Assembly (NCBI RefSeq): GCF_003627815.1
Contig: NZ_CP032698.1
Span: 1,364,001-1,428,000 of the forward strand
Source: Streptomyces hundungensis
GTDB lineage: Bacteria; Actinomycetota; Actinomycetes; Streptomycetales; Streptomycetaceae
Reading direction: 5' to 3'
DNA: 64,000 nt
Shown in pieces: positions 17,118 to 25,844 of this stretch. The notes under the pieces were generated by a model. It made no database searches and was not told the origin of the DNA. It saw only the letters and a list, made by a program, of their open reading frames with translations. The stretch's first letter is position 1; the number at the start of each line of letters is the position of its first letter. The position numbers were made by a program, and so were the translations under genes.

Positions 17118-18083
17118 TCAGCGCACCCGTCCCCGCGGTTTCAGGGGCACTGGCGGGAGTTCGGGGGCCGGGATCGGAGGCCCGTCGTAGCCCTTCACTT
17201 CGCCGAAGCGATCACCGTTCATCCAGTCCGAACGGGCCTGCCGGATCTCCTCGTTGGAGCGGCCGACGAAGTTCCACCACATCAGGATCTCCTCCTCGAA
17301 CGGCTCGCCGCCGAGCAGCATCACGGAGGCGTCCGAGGTTGCGCGCAGGGGGAGTTCGGTGCGGCCGCAGCCCAAGTAGAGCATCGAGCCCGGGAGTAGC
17401 GGCACCTCGTCCACATGGGCCTCGCCCGACATGGACAGGACGGCGTATTCGAAGTCCGGGTTCAGCGGCAGGCGGGTTTCGGCTCCCGCCGTCAGGGTCA
17501 GGTCGGCGCCGACGATCGGCGTGTACGTGGTGCCCGGTGACGCGGCGCCGTCCAGTTCGCCCAGGATCACCGTCGCGTCGACGCCCGGCGCGGTCACGTG
17601 CGGGAGGTCGGCGTGGTGCTGGAAGTGCGGCTCGACATGGCGGTGGGCGTCGGGCAGGGCCACCCACAGCTGGGCTCCGTGCAGGAACCGGCTGTGCGTA
17701 GCGGGGGTCTCCTCCGAGTGGCTGATGGCCCGGCCCGACGTCATCAGGCCCAGCTCCCGGGGCCGTACGGTCTGAAGGCTGCCCAGGCTGTCACGGTGCA
17801 GCACCTCGCCCTCGTGCAGCCAACTCACCGTCTGTAGGCCCATATGGGGGTGGGGCGCCACCTGCATCCCGGGCTCGTCGGCGATGTCGTCGGGGCCGTA
17901 GTGGTCGACGAACGCCCAGGCCCCGACCATGCGGCGCCCCAGGTTGGGCAGCAGCCGGCGCACCTCGGAGGACTCGCCGAGCTGCACGGTGCGGGGTGAC
18001 AGAAGCTCGCGCACCGGCTCCGCCACGACGAAACCGCGTCCGCCGCAGACGGAGAGCGTGGGCTGGCGATCGAGATTGCTCAT
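17118..18083 (-). CDS. Pirin family protein
   Basis: A 321-residue bicupin. The N-terminal cupin carries the metal ligands in PHPHMGLQTVSWLHEGE (about residues 76-92), with further histidines in SHSEE downstream. The C-terminal half (YTPIVGADLTLTAG..., GEPFEEEILMWWNFVGRSNEEI) is typical of bacterial pirins. Some pirins have quercetin dioxygenase activity and others are regulators, so the exact role is unknown. Start ATG 18083. It is monocistronic. Confidence 0.95.
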   Translation of the reverse strand: MSNLDRQPTLSVCGGRGFVVAEPVRELLSPRTVQLGESSEVRRLLPNLGRRMVGAWAFVDHYGPDDIADEPGMQVAPHPHMGLQTVSWLHEGEVLHRDSLGSLQTVRPRELGLMTSGRAISHSEETPATHSRFLHGAQLWVALPDAHRHVEPHFQHHADLPHVTAPGVDATVILGELDGAASPGTTYTPIVGADLTLTAGAETRLPLNPDFEYAVLSMSGEAHVDEVPLLPGSMLYLGCGRTELPLRATSDASVMLLGGEPFEEEILMWWNFVGRSNEEIRQARSDWMNGDRFGEVKGYDGPPIPAPELPPVPLKPRGRVR

Positions 18084-18250
18084 GCGGTCAACCTATTCCC
18101 TCCCGGGCCCACCTCGGCCACGAACGCCCGTCGGCGGCCCCGGACCCGCTCCCACCGCCCTCGACCCCGGTAGTGGAATATTCAACAAGATGCCGCCGTT
18201 GAGCGAGACGCACGGCCCCCACCCCCGGGGCCCCACCCCAGGACGCGCCC

Positions 18251-18622
18251 ATGACCACCGCACGCAGTGAAGTGACGGACAGCTACTACGAGTTCGGCAC
18301 GGCCGCGGACCGCTGGGACCGGGCCCGGATGTTCTTCGAGGCGAAGGAGTACGTCACCGCCGCGGGCATCCTGGCCGGTCTGGTCGGCGAGGTGCCCGAG
18401 CAGGTGGGCCCGCGCCTGCTGCTGGCCCGCGCCTACTACCACTCCGCACAGCTCGGCAAGGCCGAGGCCGAGCTGCGGACCGTGCTCGAACAGGATCCCG
18501 CCGAGCGGTACGCCACGCTCATGCTGGGCCGCACCCTGGAACGTCAGGGCCGCCGGGCCGAGGCCGCTCCCCATCTGCGGATCGCCGCGGCCATGGCGGG
18601 CGAATTCCCCGAGGCCGAGTAG
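18251..18622 (+). CDS. Tetratricopeptide repeat protein
   Basis: A 123-residue soluble, all-helical protein with about three TPR-like helix pairs: DRARMFFEAKEYVTAAGILAGLV, GPRLLLARAYYHSAQLGKAEAELRTVLEQDP and RYATLMLGRTLERQGRRAEAAPHLRIAAAM. TPRs mediate protein contacts. It is transcribed away from pirin and ends at a good terminator, so it is a single-gene unit. Confidence 0.93.
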   Translation: MTTARSEVTDSYYEFGTAADRWDRARMFFEAKEYVTAAGILAGLVGEVPEQVGPRLLLARAYYHSAQLGKAEAELRTVLEQDPAERYATLMLGRTLERQGRRAEAAPHLRIAAAMAGEFPEAE

Positions 18623-18624
18623 CA

Positions 18625-18654
18625 CGGGCGCCCCGCCCCGTCGAGGGGCGCCCG
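18625..18654 (+). terminator. Hairpin terminator after the TPR gene
   Basis: CGGGCGCCCC at 18625-18634 pairs perfectly with GGGGCGCCCG at 18645-18654, loop of ten bases, three bases after the stop. Confidence 0.85.
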
Positions 18655-18726
18655 TCGGGCATCGCATTCCAGCTAACTCGATCGCACGCAGTGACAGTTG
18701 CGTCACGTTGTGCCACATTGCTGGGC

Positions 18727-19776
18727 ATGAACAATCCCGCCCCCTTCTGCACCGTCGTGCCTCCCCACATCCTCGACCGGCTCGCCCAGCACGAGGACCC
18801 CACCGTGTACGGGCCCGCGCGCCGCACCCTGGAGCACGACGCCCAGCTGCGCACCCAGCGCCGGATCACCGCGGTGCGCGGCGCGGCCGCCCCCACCGGC
18901 ACACCGTCCGACCAGCCCGACCGCACCATCTACGACGCCGGGCACCGGGAGACGCTGCCCGGAACCAAGGTGCACTCCGAGAGCGACCGGCCCACGGGCG
19001 ACGCCTCCGTCAACCGCGCGCACGCCGGCCTGGGTGCCACGTTCGAGTTGTATCTGAAGGCGTACGGGCGTCACTCCATCGACGACTCCGGAATGCCGCT
19101 GATCGGAACCGTGCACTACGGCGAGCAGTACGACAACGCCTTCTGGAACGGCGAGCAGATGGTGTTCGGCGACGGTGACGGCGAGTTGTTCCTGGACTTC
19201 ACGCTGCCGGTCGACGTGATCGGTCACGAACTCACGCACGGCGTCACGCAGTTCACCGCGAACCTGGACTACTTCGGTCAGTCGGGCGCGCTCAACGAGT
19301 CCGTGTCCGACGTGTTCGGCTCGCTCATCAAGCAGTACGCGCTGGGTCAGAGCGCCGCCCAGGCCGACTGGCTGATCGGCGCGGGCCTGCTCGGCCCCGG
19401 CATCCACGGCGACGCGCTGCGTTCGATGAAGGCCCCCGGCACCGCCTACGACGACCCGCAGCTCGGCAAGGACCCGCAGCCGGCCGCCATGGACGGCTAT
19501 GTGCGCACCAGCCGCGACAACGGCGGGGTGCACATCAACTCGGGCATCCCCAACTACGCCTTCTACCTGGTGGCCACCGCGCTCGGCGGCAACGCCTGGG
19601 AGCGGGCGGGTCGGATCTGGTACGCCACGCTCACCGGCGGCGAGCTCGGCGCGAGCGCCCAGTTCGCCGACTTCGCCCGGCTGACCGCCGCGACCGCGCG
19701 CACTCTGTTCGGCGAGGGCGACGAGATCTCGGCGGTGCTCAAGGCATGGTCCCAGGTCGGCGTGCCGGCAACCTGA
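18727..19776 (+). CDS. Protealysin-like M4 metallopeptidase
   Basis: A 349-residue thermolysin-family zinc protease. The zinc site is VIGHELTHGVTQ (about residues 163-174) with the third ligand in LNESVSDVFG, and the catalytic histidine region is NGGVHINSGIPNYAFYL. Unlike secreted thermolysins it has no signal peptide and only a short propeptide beginning PFCTVVPPHILDRLA, the hallmark of protealysin-type enzymes. Export may be non-classical or the enzyme intracellular. ATG 18727 is chosen since the PPxIL motif is near the N terminus. Confidence 0.95.
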   Translation: MNNPAPFCTVVPPHILDRLAQHEDPTVYGPARRTLEHDAQLRTQRRITAVRGAAAPTGTPSDQPDRTIYDAGHRETLPGTKVHSESDRPTGDASVNRAHAGLGATFELYLKAYGRHSIDDSGMPLIGTVHYGEQYDNAFWNGEQMVFGDGDGELFLDFTLPVDVIGHELTHGVTQFTANLDYFGQSGALNESVSDVFGSLIKQYALGQSAAQADWLIGAGLLGPGIHGDALRSMKAPGTAYDDPQLGKDPQPAAMDGYVRTSRDNGGVHINSGIPNYAFYLVATALGGNAWERAGRIWYATLTGGELGASAQFADFARLTAATARTLFGEGDEISAVLKAWSQVGVPAT

Positions 19777-19910
19777 CGAGCCCCCGGCCGGCGACCGGCC
19801 GGTCGCACCCAACCGTCGAGCGCACCGCGTCCCGCCCGTCCTCGGCCTCGGAGGTCTCGGGGTCGTGCCGGGGCGCGGGCGCCCGGCCCGGCAGGGGTGG
19901 TCAACTCCCG

Positions 19911-20414
19911 CTAGGTGATGGGCAGTTCAAGCTCAGGACGGTCCCACATCACCGCGGGCGGGCTGGCGGTGACGGTGCCGACGCGCTCGGCCCCCACGCC
20001 CAGGTAGAAGCCCTCGGCCGGCGGGTGCGAGACGATCCGTACGCGGTCGAGGCCGGCGGCTCGGGCCGTGTCCTTGAGGTGGGCCACCAGAAGGCGGCCG
20101 ATGCCGAGGCCCTGGGCGGCGTCCGCGACGAACAGCAGGTCCAGTTCGGGCGGCGTCAGCAGCAGCGCGTAGAAGCCGAGCACCCGGTCGTCCTGCCCGA
20201 CCGCGACATGGACCTCATGGGCCTCGATGTAGTCCGGGCCCACCCGGTATCCGGCGATCATCGGCGCGTAGGGGCCCTCATAAGCGCGGGAGGTGCGCAC
20301 CAGGTGGGTGAGTCGTTTGGCGTCGCGAGCCGTCGCCCTGCGGACCAGCACCACACCCTGCGCCGCCCCCGTCCTGTCCGTAATATGTGAACTCATGCGG
20401 AGAGTATTACTCAT
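19911..20414 (-). CDS. GNAT family N-acetyltransferase
   Basis: A 167-residue acetyl-CoA-dependent acetyltransferase. Motif A is DLLFVADAAQGLGIGRLLVAHLKDTARAAG, with the Q/R-x-x-G-x-G/A pyrophosphate loop as Q-G-L-G-I-G. Motif B follows (RIVSHPPAEGFYLGVGAERVG). Two starts are possible, ATG 20414 and ATG 20396, neither with a strong ribosome site; the shorter one could be leaderless. The acceptor substrate is unknown. Confidence 0.88.
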   Translation of the reverse strand: MSNTLRMSSHITDRTGAAQGVVLVRRATARDAKRLTHLVRTSRAYEGPYAPMIAGYRVGPDYIEAHEVHVAVGQDDRVLGFYALLLTPPELDLLFVADAAQGLGIGRLLVAHLKDTARAAGLDRVRIVSHPPAEGFYLGVGAERVGTVTASPPAVMWDRPELELPIT

Positions 20415-20596
20415 GGGGGTGACACCCGCACCCCCGCCCCTCTCGCGCACGCGGTGGGATCAAGCCGAATTCGTCGGAGCCCGGGACCTGTTGAGGCCGT
20501 ACGCCCACACCGCGGCGGGTGTCCGGGTGGGCGGGAGGCGTGGCCGATACCGCGTGGTGGGGGCGGGTCCGGCGGGACGCGGGGTAGAGAGGGGGC

Positions 20597-21379
20597 ATGA
20601 CCGACCATCTCCTGTCGCCCGCCCTGTACGCCTTGATGATCCTTTTGGTCATGAAGGTCTCGGACGGTCTGCCCCGGCGCACCTTCAGCCCGCGCAACCC
20701 CCCGAAGGTGGCGATCGGCCTCTGGCTGCTCGTGGCGATCCCCTCCCTGGCGCAGTTCGCCTTCCCGGGGATCTACGACGCCCTGCACCGCGACTCCGAC
20801 CTGATCATCGACCACGGCCAGTGGTGGCGGGCGTACACCTCGTTCATGGTGCAGGACGGCGGGGTCGGGGGTACCGCGTTCAACCTGTTCGTCCTTGCCC
20901 TCATCGGCTTCGTCGCGGAACGCGTGTGGGGCAGCCGCATGATGGTGGCGCTCGTCCCCGCCCTGCTGCTCGTGTTCAGCGTCGACACGCTCCTGGTCCA
21001 CGGGCCGCCCGGGGGCGGCAACTCGGGCCTCACCTTCCGGCTCGCCACCAGCATCGCCGGCCTTGCCCTGCTCACCCGCCCCTGCCGCCGCCACACCCTG
21101 CTCACCGTCGCGATCGTGGCCGACGGCGCGGCCCTGCTGCTGCTCGGCGACGGTCACGGCGAGCCCATCATCACCGGGATCGTCGCGGGTCTGGTCGCGG
21201 CCCTCGTCCAGCGTCGATGGCCGCGCGTGTGGCGACCGGTCGCGGCCGACCCGACGGCGGTACGTCCCCACTCCCCCGGGCCCGGGGCAACCGGGGTACG
21301 TCCCCACTCCCCCGGGCCCGGGGCAACCGGGGCACCCGACGAGGCCCCGGAGCCGGAGGGCGACCTGAAGGGCCACTGA
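20597..21379 (+). CDS. Rhomboid-like polytopic membrane protein
   Basis: A 260-residue protein with about six membrane helices. It shows rhomboid features: GQWWRAYTSFMVQDG (compare G-x-W-W-R), NLFVLALIGFVAERVWG, a candidate catalytic serine in PPGGGNSGLTF, and a candidate histidine in GDGHGEPIITGIVAGL. The serine motif is GNSG instead of the usual GxSG, so activity is uncertain. The C-terminal tail carries two 12-residue repeats (VRPHSPGPGATG). ATG start follows GAGAGGGGGC. Monocistronic. Confidence 0.75.
   Translation: MTDHLLSPALYALMILLVMKVSDGLPRRTFSPRNPPKVAIGLWLLVAIPSLAQFAFPGIYDALHRDSDLIIDHGQWWRAYTSFMVQDGGVGGTAFNLFVLALIGFVAERVWGSRMMVALVPALLLVFSVDTLLVHGPPGGGNSGLTFRLATSIAGLALLTRPCRRHTLLTVAIVADGAALLLLGDGHGEPIITGIVAGLVAALVQRRWPRVWRPVAADPTAVRPHSPGPGATGVRPHSPGPGATGAPDEAPEPEGDLKGH
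21260..21331 (+). repeat. Two 36-bp tandem units inside the rhomboid-like gene
   Basis: Units 21260-21295 and 21296-21331 are identical and in frame, each encoding VRPHSPGPGATG in the predicted cytoplasmic tail. Confidence 0.95.
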
Positions 21380-21444
21380 CCCGAACGCCCATACCGTATG
21401 GGCGAGTTGACTGAGAGCGCACTTCAACTCGTAGCGTCGCCGCC

Positions 21445-22515
21445 ATGACCACTTCGGAACACCTCACGGCCCAGCACCCGATCGGATCGGGCTTCGGAAC
21501 CCGCAGCACCACGGCCGACGTCCTCGCCGGAGTCGATCTGACCGGACGGCTCGCGGTCGTCACGGGCGGCTACTCGGGGCTCGGCTTGGAGACCACCCGC
21601 GCGCTCGCCGGGGCCGGCGCCCGCGTCGTGGTGCCCGCCCGGCGGCGCGCGACCGCCGAGGCGGCGCTGGCGGACCTTGCCGGGGTGGAGGTGGACGCGC
21701 TCGACCTCGCCGACCTCGACAGCGTGCTCGCCTTCGCCGACCGCTTCCTCGACTCCGGTCGCGCCATCGACATCCTGGTCAACAGCGCCGGGGTCATGGC
21801 GTGCCCCGAGACTCGGGTGGGGCCGGGCTGGGAGGCCCAGTTCGCGACCAACCACCTCGGCCACTACGCCCTGGTCAACCGGTTGTGGCCGGCGCTGGCC
21901 GAGGGCGGCGCCCGGGTCGTTTCGGTGTCCTCGCGGGGCCACCAGCTCTCCGCCATCCGCTGGGACGACCCGCACTTCCAGCGCGGCTACGACAAGTGGC
22001 AAGCGTACGGGCAGGCGAAGACCGCCAACGCGCTGTTCGCCGTGCACCTCGACCGGCTGGGCCGGGACGCGGGGGTGCGCGCGTTCTCGCTGCACCCCGG
22101 CGAGATCAACACCGCGCTGGTGCGCCATGTCTCGGCCGAGGAGCGGATCGCGGCGGGCTGGGTCGACGCCGAGGGCACCTGGTCCCTCGACTTCAAAACC
22201 CCCGAACAGGGGGCCGCCACCCAGGTGTGGGCGGCGACCTCCCCGCGGCTGACCGGGCTCGGCGGCGTCTACTGCGAGGACTGCGACATCGCCGAACCCG
22301 TCGAGCCGCGCACCACCGGTGCCGCCGGTACCGACGGGACCAACGGGGGCGGCGGGACCAACGGGACCGGCAACGCGGCCGGAGTGACCGCTGGCGAGCT
22401 CGACCATGACGTGCTCACCAGCGGCGTCCACCCCCACGCGATCGACCCCGGGGAGGCGGCCCGGCTCTGGGCGCTGTCGGCCGAGCTCACCGGGGTCGAC
22501 GCGTTCGCGCGGTGA
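21445..22515 (+). CDS. Short-chain dehydrogenase/reductase with low-complexity insert
   Basis: A 356-residue paralog of the SDR at 14477-15430: both begin QxPIGSGFGxxSTTADVLAG and share TGGxSGLGLETTRAL, ATNHLGHY, YGQxKTA and FKTPEQGAATQVWAA. This copy has about 30 extra residues near position 290, rich in Gly, Thr and Asn (AAGTDGTNGGGGTNGTGNAA), replacing the short link before the conserved HAIDPxEAARLWALSAELTG. The structural N-N-A-G is N-S-A-G. There is no TetR gene nearby. A small dyad (arms 21403-21410 and 21424-21431) precedes it. Confidence 0.93.
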   Translation: MTTSEHLTAQHPIGSGFGTRSTTADVLAGVDLTGRLAVVTGGYSGLGLETTRALAGAGARVVVPARRRATAEAALADLAGVEVDALDLADLDSVLAFADRFLDSGRAIDILVNSAGVMACPETRVGPGWEAQFATNHLGHYALVNRLWPALAEGGARVVSVSSRGHQLSAIRWDDPHFQRGYDKWQAYGQAKTANALFAVHLDRLGRDAGVRAFSLHPGEINTALVRHVSAEERIAAGWVDAEGTWSLDFKTPEQGAATQVWAATSPRLTGLGGVYCEDCDIAEPVEPRTTGAAGTDGTNGGGGTNGTGNAAGVTAGELDHDVLTSGVHPHAIDPGEAARLWALSAELTGVDAFAR

Positions 22516-22557
22516 CCCCCGCCCCCGGGCGCCCCGCGCCCCTCAGCCCCACGCCCC

Positions 22558-23997
22558 TCAGCCCCGGTACGTCTCCAGGAGGCGCAGCCACACCTCGCTG
22601 ATCGTCGGGTACGACGGGACCGCGTGCCACAGGCGCTCCAGCGGCACCTCGCCCGCGACGGCCACCGTCGCCGAATGGATCAGCTCGCCGACGCCGGGGC
22701 CCACGAAGGTGACGCCGAGCAGGACGCGCCGGTCCTCGTCGACGACCATGCGGGCCCGTCCCCGGTAGCCGTCGGCGTACAGGCCCGCGCCCGCGACGCC
22801 GCTCATGTCGTAGTCGACCGCCCGCACCCGCCGTCCGGTGGCCTCCGCCTCGGCGAGGGTGAGGCCGACCGAGGCGGCCTCGGGGTCGGTGAAGACGACC
22901 TGAGGGACGGCCGCGTGGTCGGCGGTCGCCGCGTGCGCGCCCCAGGGGTCGCTCTCCAGGACCGGGACCCCGGCGGCGCGGGCGGCGATGGCCGCACCGG
23001 AGATCCTGGCCTGGTACTTGCCCTGGTGGGTCAGGAGCGCCCGGTGGTTCACATCGCCGACCGCGTACAGCCAGTCGCTGCCCTCGACCCGGCAGGAGTC
23101 GTCGACGGGGAGCCAGGAGCCGGGGTCGAGGCCGATGGTGTCCAGGCCGATATCGTCCGTGCGCGGGGCCCGGCCGGTGGCGAAGAGGATCTCGTCGGCC
23201 TCAAGGCGCTCGTCGCCCTCGGGCCCGCGCACCGAGACCGTCAGCGCCCCGGTCCCCGTATGGCGCACGACGTCCGTGACCGAGGTGTGCGTGCGGAGCT
23301 CGGCGCCGGCCTCGCACAGCGCGTCGGCGACCAGCTCGCCCGCGAACGGCTCCATCTTCGGCAGCAGCCCCTCGCCGCGCACCAGGACGGCGACGCGGGA
23401 GCCGAGCGCCTGCCAGGCCGTGGCCATCTCGACGGCCACCACGCCCCCGCCGACCACCACGAGACGGCCCGGCACCTCCTTGGCGCTGGTGGCCTCGCGG
23501 CTGGTCCAGGGGTTCACATCGGCGAGGCCCGGAAGGTCCGGCAGCTGGGCGCGGCTGCCGGTGCACACGGCGACGGCGTGGCGGGCGGTCAGGACGTGGT
23601 GCTCGCCCTCGGGGCTGGTGACGCTGACCTTGCGGGTGCCGTACAGGCGCCCGTGGCCGCGGTAGAGGTGGACGCCGATGCCGTCGAGCCACTCGACCTG
23701 CCCGTCGTCCTTCCAGTGGGAGGTGTAGTCGTCGCGATGGGCGAGGACCGCCTCGGCGTCGAGCGGACCCTGCACCGACTGCCGCAGCCCCGGCACCCTG
23801 CGGGCCTCGGCCCGGGCGACCACCGGGCGCAGCAGCGCCTTGCTCGGCATGCAGGCCCAGTACGAGCACTCGCCCCCGACCAGCTCGCTCTCCACCACCG
23901 CACAGCTCAGGCCGGCCGCCCGCACCCGGTCGGCGACGTTCTCGCCGACCGGGCCCGCACCCAGCACCACCACGTCGTATTCCTCGGCTTCCGTCAT
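22558..23997 (-). CDS. FAD-dependent pyridine nucleotide-disulfide oxidoreductase
   Basis: A 479-residue class I flavoprotein like dihydrolipoamide or mercuric reductase. The FAD motif VVVLGAGPVGENVADRV is at the N terminus; the redox-active pair is in GGECSYWACMPSKALL (C-x4-C). The NAD(P) motif VVVGGGVVAVEMATAW is near residue 180, and a second FAD motif ending in YAVGDVNHRALLTHQGKYQ follows. The C-terminal dimerisation domain lacks the His-Glu pair typical of lipoamide dehydrogenase (there is HAVPSYPTISEV), so the substrate is uncertain. It is divergent from thioredoxin 125 bases away. Confidence 0.93.
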   Translation of the reverse strand: MTEAEEYDVVVLGAGPVGENVADRVRAAGLSCAVVESELVGGECSYWACMPSKALLRPVVARAEARRVPGLRQSVQGPLDAEAVLAHRDDYTSHWKDDGQVEWLDGIGVHLYRGHGRLYGTRKVSVTSPEGEHHVLTARHAVAVCTGSRAQLPDLPGLADVNPWTSREATSAKEVPGRLVVVGGGVVAVEMATAWQALGSRVAVLVRGEGLLPKMEPFAGELVADALCEAGAELRTHTSVTDVVRHTGTGALTVSVRGPEGDERLEADEILFATGRAPRTDDIGLDTIGLDPGSWLPVDDSCRVEGSDWLYAVGDVNHRALLTHQGKYQARISGAAIAARAAGVPVLESDPWGAHAATADHAAVPQVVFTDPEAASVGLTLAEAEATGRRVRAVDYDMSGVAGAGLYADGYRGRARMVVDEDRRVLLGVTFVGPGVGELIHSATVAVAGEVPLERLWHAVPSYPTISEVWLRLLETYRG

Positions 23998-24122
23998 ACG
24001 CACAGTCTGGTGGTCGGTGTACTCGGAGGCCACAGGGGCACCCGCCGGGAACGGAATAGCGCGGCGGCGCACGCCGTTGTGCGAGGCGGCCCCACCCCTG
24101 GGGCCGGGAAGAGGTAGGTGTG

Positions 24123-24515
24123 ATGGCGACTGTCGAGCTGACCAAAGAGAACTTCGACTCGGTCGTGTCCGACAACGGATTCGTGCTGATCGACTTCTGG
24201 GCCTCCTGGTGCGGCCCGTGCCGTCAGTTCGCCCCGGTGTACGAGGCCGCTTCCGAGCGCCATGACGACCTCGTCTTCGCGAAGGTGGACACGGAGGCCC
24301 AGCAGGAGCTGGCGCAGGCCTTCGACATCCGGTCGATCCCGACCCTGATGATCGTCCGTGACAACGTGGCGGTCTTCGCCCAGCCCGGAGCGCTGCCCGA
24401 GGCGGCCCTTGAGGACGTCATCGGCCAGGCCCGCGGCCTGGACATGGACGAGGTCCGCAAGTCGGTCGAGGCGGCCCAGCGGGAGGCGGGGCAGCAGCCC
24501 TCGCAGCCGGAGTGA
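24123..24515 (+). CDS. trxA: Thioredoxin
   Basis: A 130-residue thioredoxin with the active site WASWCGPCRQFAP (cysteines at about 30 and 33) and the cis-proline in RSIPTLMIV. The C terminus extends about 20 polar residues past the normal fold. GTG 24120 directly precedes ATG 24123; either may be used, with GAAGAGG upstream. The divergent flavoprotein reductase could be a redox partner, but the classical TrxB is a different enzyme type. A hairpin terminator follows. Confidence 0.96.
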   Translation: MATVELTKENFDSVVSDNGFVLIDFWASWCGPCRQFAPVYEAASERHDDLVFAKVDTEAQQELAQAFDIRSIPTLMIVRDNVAVFAQPGALPEAALEDVIGQARGLDMDEVRKSVEAAQREAGQQPSQPE

Positions 24516-24547
24516 GCCCGCGCGGGCGCGTGATCGCGTCCGTTCGC

Positions 24548-24578
24548 ACGGCCCCCGCCCTCCTGGGCCGGGGGCCGT
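24548..24578 (+). terminator. Hairpin terminator after thioredoxin
   Basis: ACGGCCCCCG at 24548-24557 pairs perfectly with CGGGGGCCGT at 24569-24578, loop of 11 bases. Confidence 0.85.
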
Positions 24579-24700
24579 TCGCCGTCCGGGGCGGAATGCG
24601 CCATTGCTGGGCCCGCCGGGGAGGATCGGTTACCGGTCAGGCGGACACTTGCGATCCGAGGGCGGCTGCGCACACGCCGTGCCCACGGTCCGGTCAAGAC

Positions 24701-24731
24701 GTGAACTGGCGCCAATGCGGGGCCAGTTCAC
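24701..24731. promoter_or_regulatory. 10-bp perfect inverted repeat upstream of a secreted-protein gene
   Basis: GTGAACTGGC at 24701-24710 and GCCAGTTCAC at 24722-24731, spacer 11 bases, about 85 bases before the ATG at 24814. It may be a repressor site; it is less GC-rich than terminators here. Confidence 0.45.
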
Positions 24732-24813
24732 ACCCGCCCCTTCGAGCCAGCGCGTCTTCACGGTGTGAGGATTCGGCGGACGGTACGTGTCCTTCCTCCT
24801 ACTCTCCGTCCTC

Positions 24814-25344
24814 ATGCGACTCACACACCTGAGGCGTTACAGCCTCGCCGCGGCCCTCGCTTCCTCCCTCGCGCTGGTCGGCATGAGCCAGTCCGCGCAT
24901 GCCGACGCCCCCGATGTGGCGTTCAGCGCCGACCAGACCACGGCGACGCCCGGCGGCACGGTCAACCTCAAGATGACCTTCACGAACAACCAGACCACCG
25001 ATGTGTGGTTCGTCTACCAGTCGGTCCAGCCGACCTGGACGACGACCCAGCGCCCCGACCTCAAGTACGCGCTCGCCTCGTGTTCCGGCGAGGGCGTGAC
25101 CTGCACCGGAACCGGCGGCACCACGATCGGGGTGAACTACTCCGTGCCGGTCGCCCCGGGCACCAGCCGCACCGTCACCATCCCGGTGCAGGTGGCGGCG
25201 GACTCCGGCTGCAACGGCAACATCGCGTTCTACAGCTACGTCTACTACGAGTACAACGACAGCCAGAGCCACAAGGACGGCGTCTTCAACTCCCCGACGG
25301 TGCGCGTCAACTGCGCCACTCCCGCCCCGGCCGGCGCTCGCTAG
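24814..25344 (+). CDS. Small secreted protein, Ig-like fold likely
   Basis: A 176-residue protein with a signal peptide (about residues 1-31: basic MRLTHLRRY, hydrophobic AAALASSLALVGM, cleavage after SAHA). The mature part is rich in Thr, Val and aromatic residues in a beta-sandwich pattern (GGTVNLKMTFTNNQTTDVWFVYQSV, TSRTVTIPVQVAADSGC). Four cysteines could make two disulfides. An in-frame GTG at 24787 is an alternative start. It precedes the exopolysaccharide cluster but a terminator-like hairpin separates them. No family recognised. Confidence 0.8.
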   Translation: MRLTHLRRYSLAAALASSLALVGMSQSAHADAPDVAFSADQTTATPGGTVNLKMTFTNNQTTDVWFVYQSVQPTWTTTQRPDLKYALASCSGEGVTCTGTGGTTIGVNYSVPVAPGTSRTVTIPVQVAADSGCNGNIAFYSYVYYEYNDSQSHKDGVFNSPTVRVNCATPAPAGAR

Positions 25345-25407
25345 CACCCGAGCCGCCCCCGTATCGGCGGCCCACATCGACCGGTCGACCCATTCCCCCG
25401 GGTCGGC

Positions 25408-25429
25408 CGGTTTCGTGTGTCCGAAACCG
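25408..25429 (+). terminator. Probable hairpin terminator
   Basis: CGGTTTCG at 25408-25415 and CGAAACCG at 25422-25429 form a perfect 8-bp stem with a six-base loop, 64 bases after the secreted-protein stop. Confidence 0.55.
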
Positions 25430-25844
25430 AACATCCCGAGGCCGTATTCGAGCGGGTGTTTCGCCCGTCTGGCCGAAAATCGGATACACCCCGGAACGCC
25501 TGGTTGTCTGGACCATTGGCGGTATGCGCCCGCGTGCGCCCCCGGCACCGAAAGCGATTGCCCCGCCGGGTCGCTCCGTTTTCCCGCGCTCCGCGCGTCT
25601 CGTCGAGGCCGTCCGGAAGCACGGATACCGCTTCGTGCACCCGCCCGCGCCCCATCACAACGGCCGCAATTTCGCGTCATGTTTCACATTAGCCACTCGA
25701 AAACTCCTTGAAGGGCCGCACTATGTGACGCGTCAGAGCGGAACGCCGGGCCCTCCTCATCGGGGCGCACGACGGTTGCGCCGTGGGCGGGGTCCGGTCA
25801 GGCAGGGGAGCCGACCGGACCTCCAGGGGAGGGGACTTCACCGC
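25430..25844. other. Putative promoter region of the exopolysaccharide cluster
   Basis: No gene is supported. Part of it (about 25660-25735) is notably AT-richer than the surroundings, as promoter regions often are. I could not fix a -35/-10 pair. A strong ribosome site, AGGGGAGG, lies just before the GTG at 25845. Confidence 0.45.
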
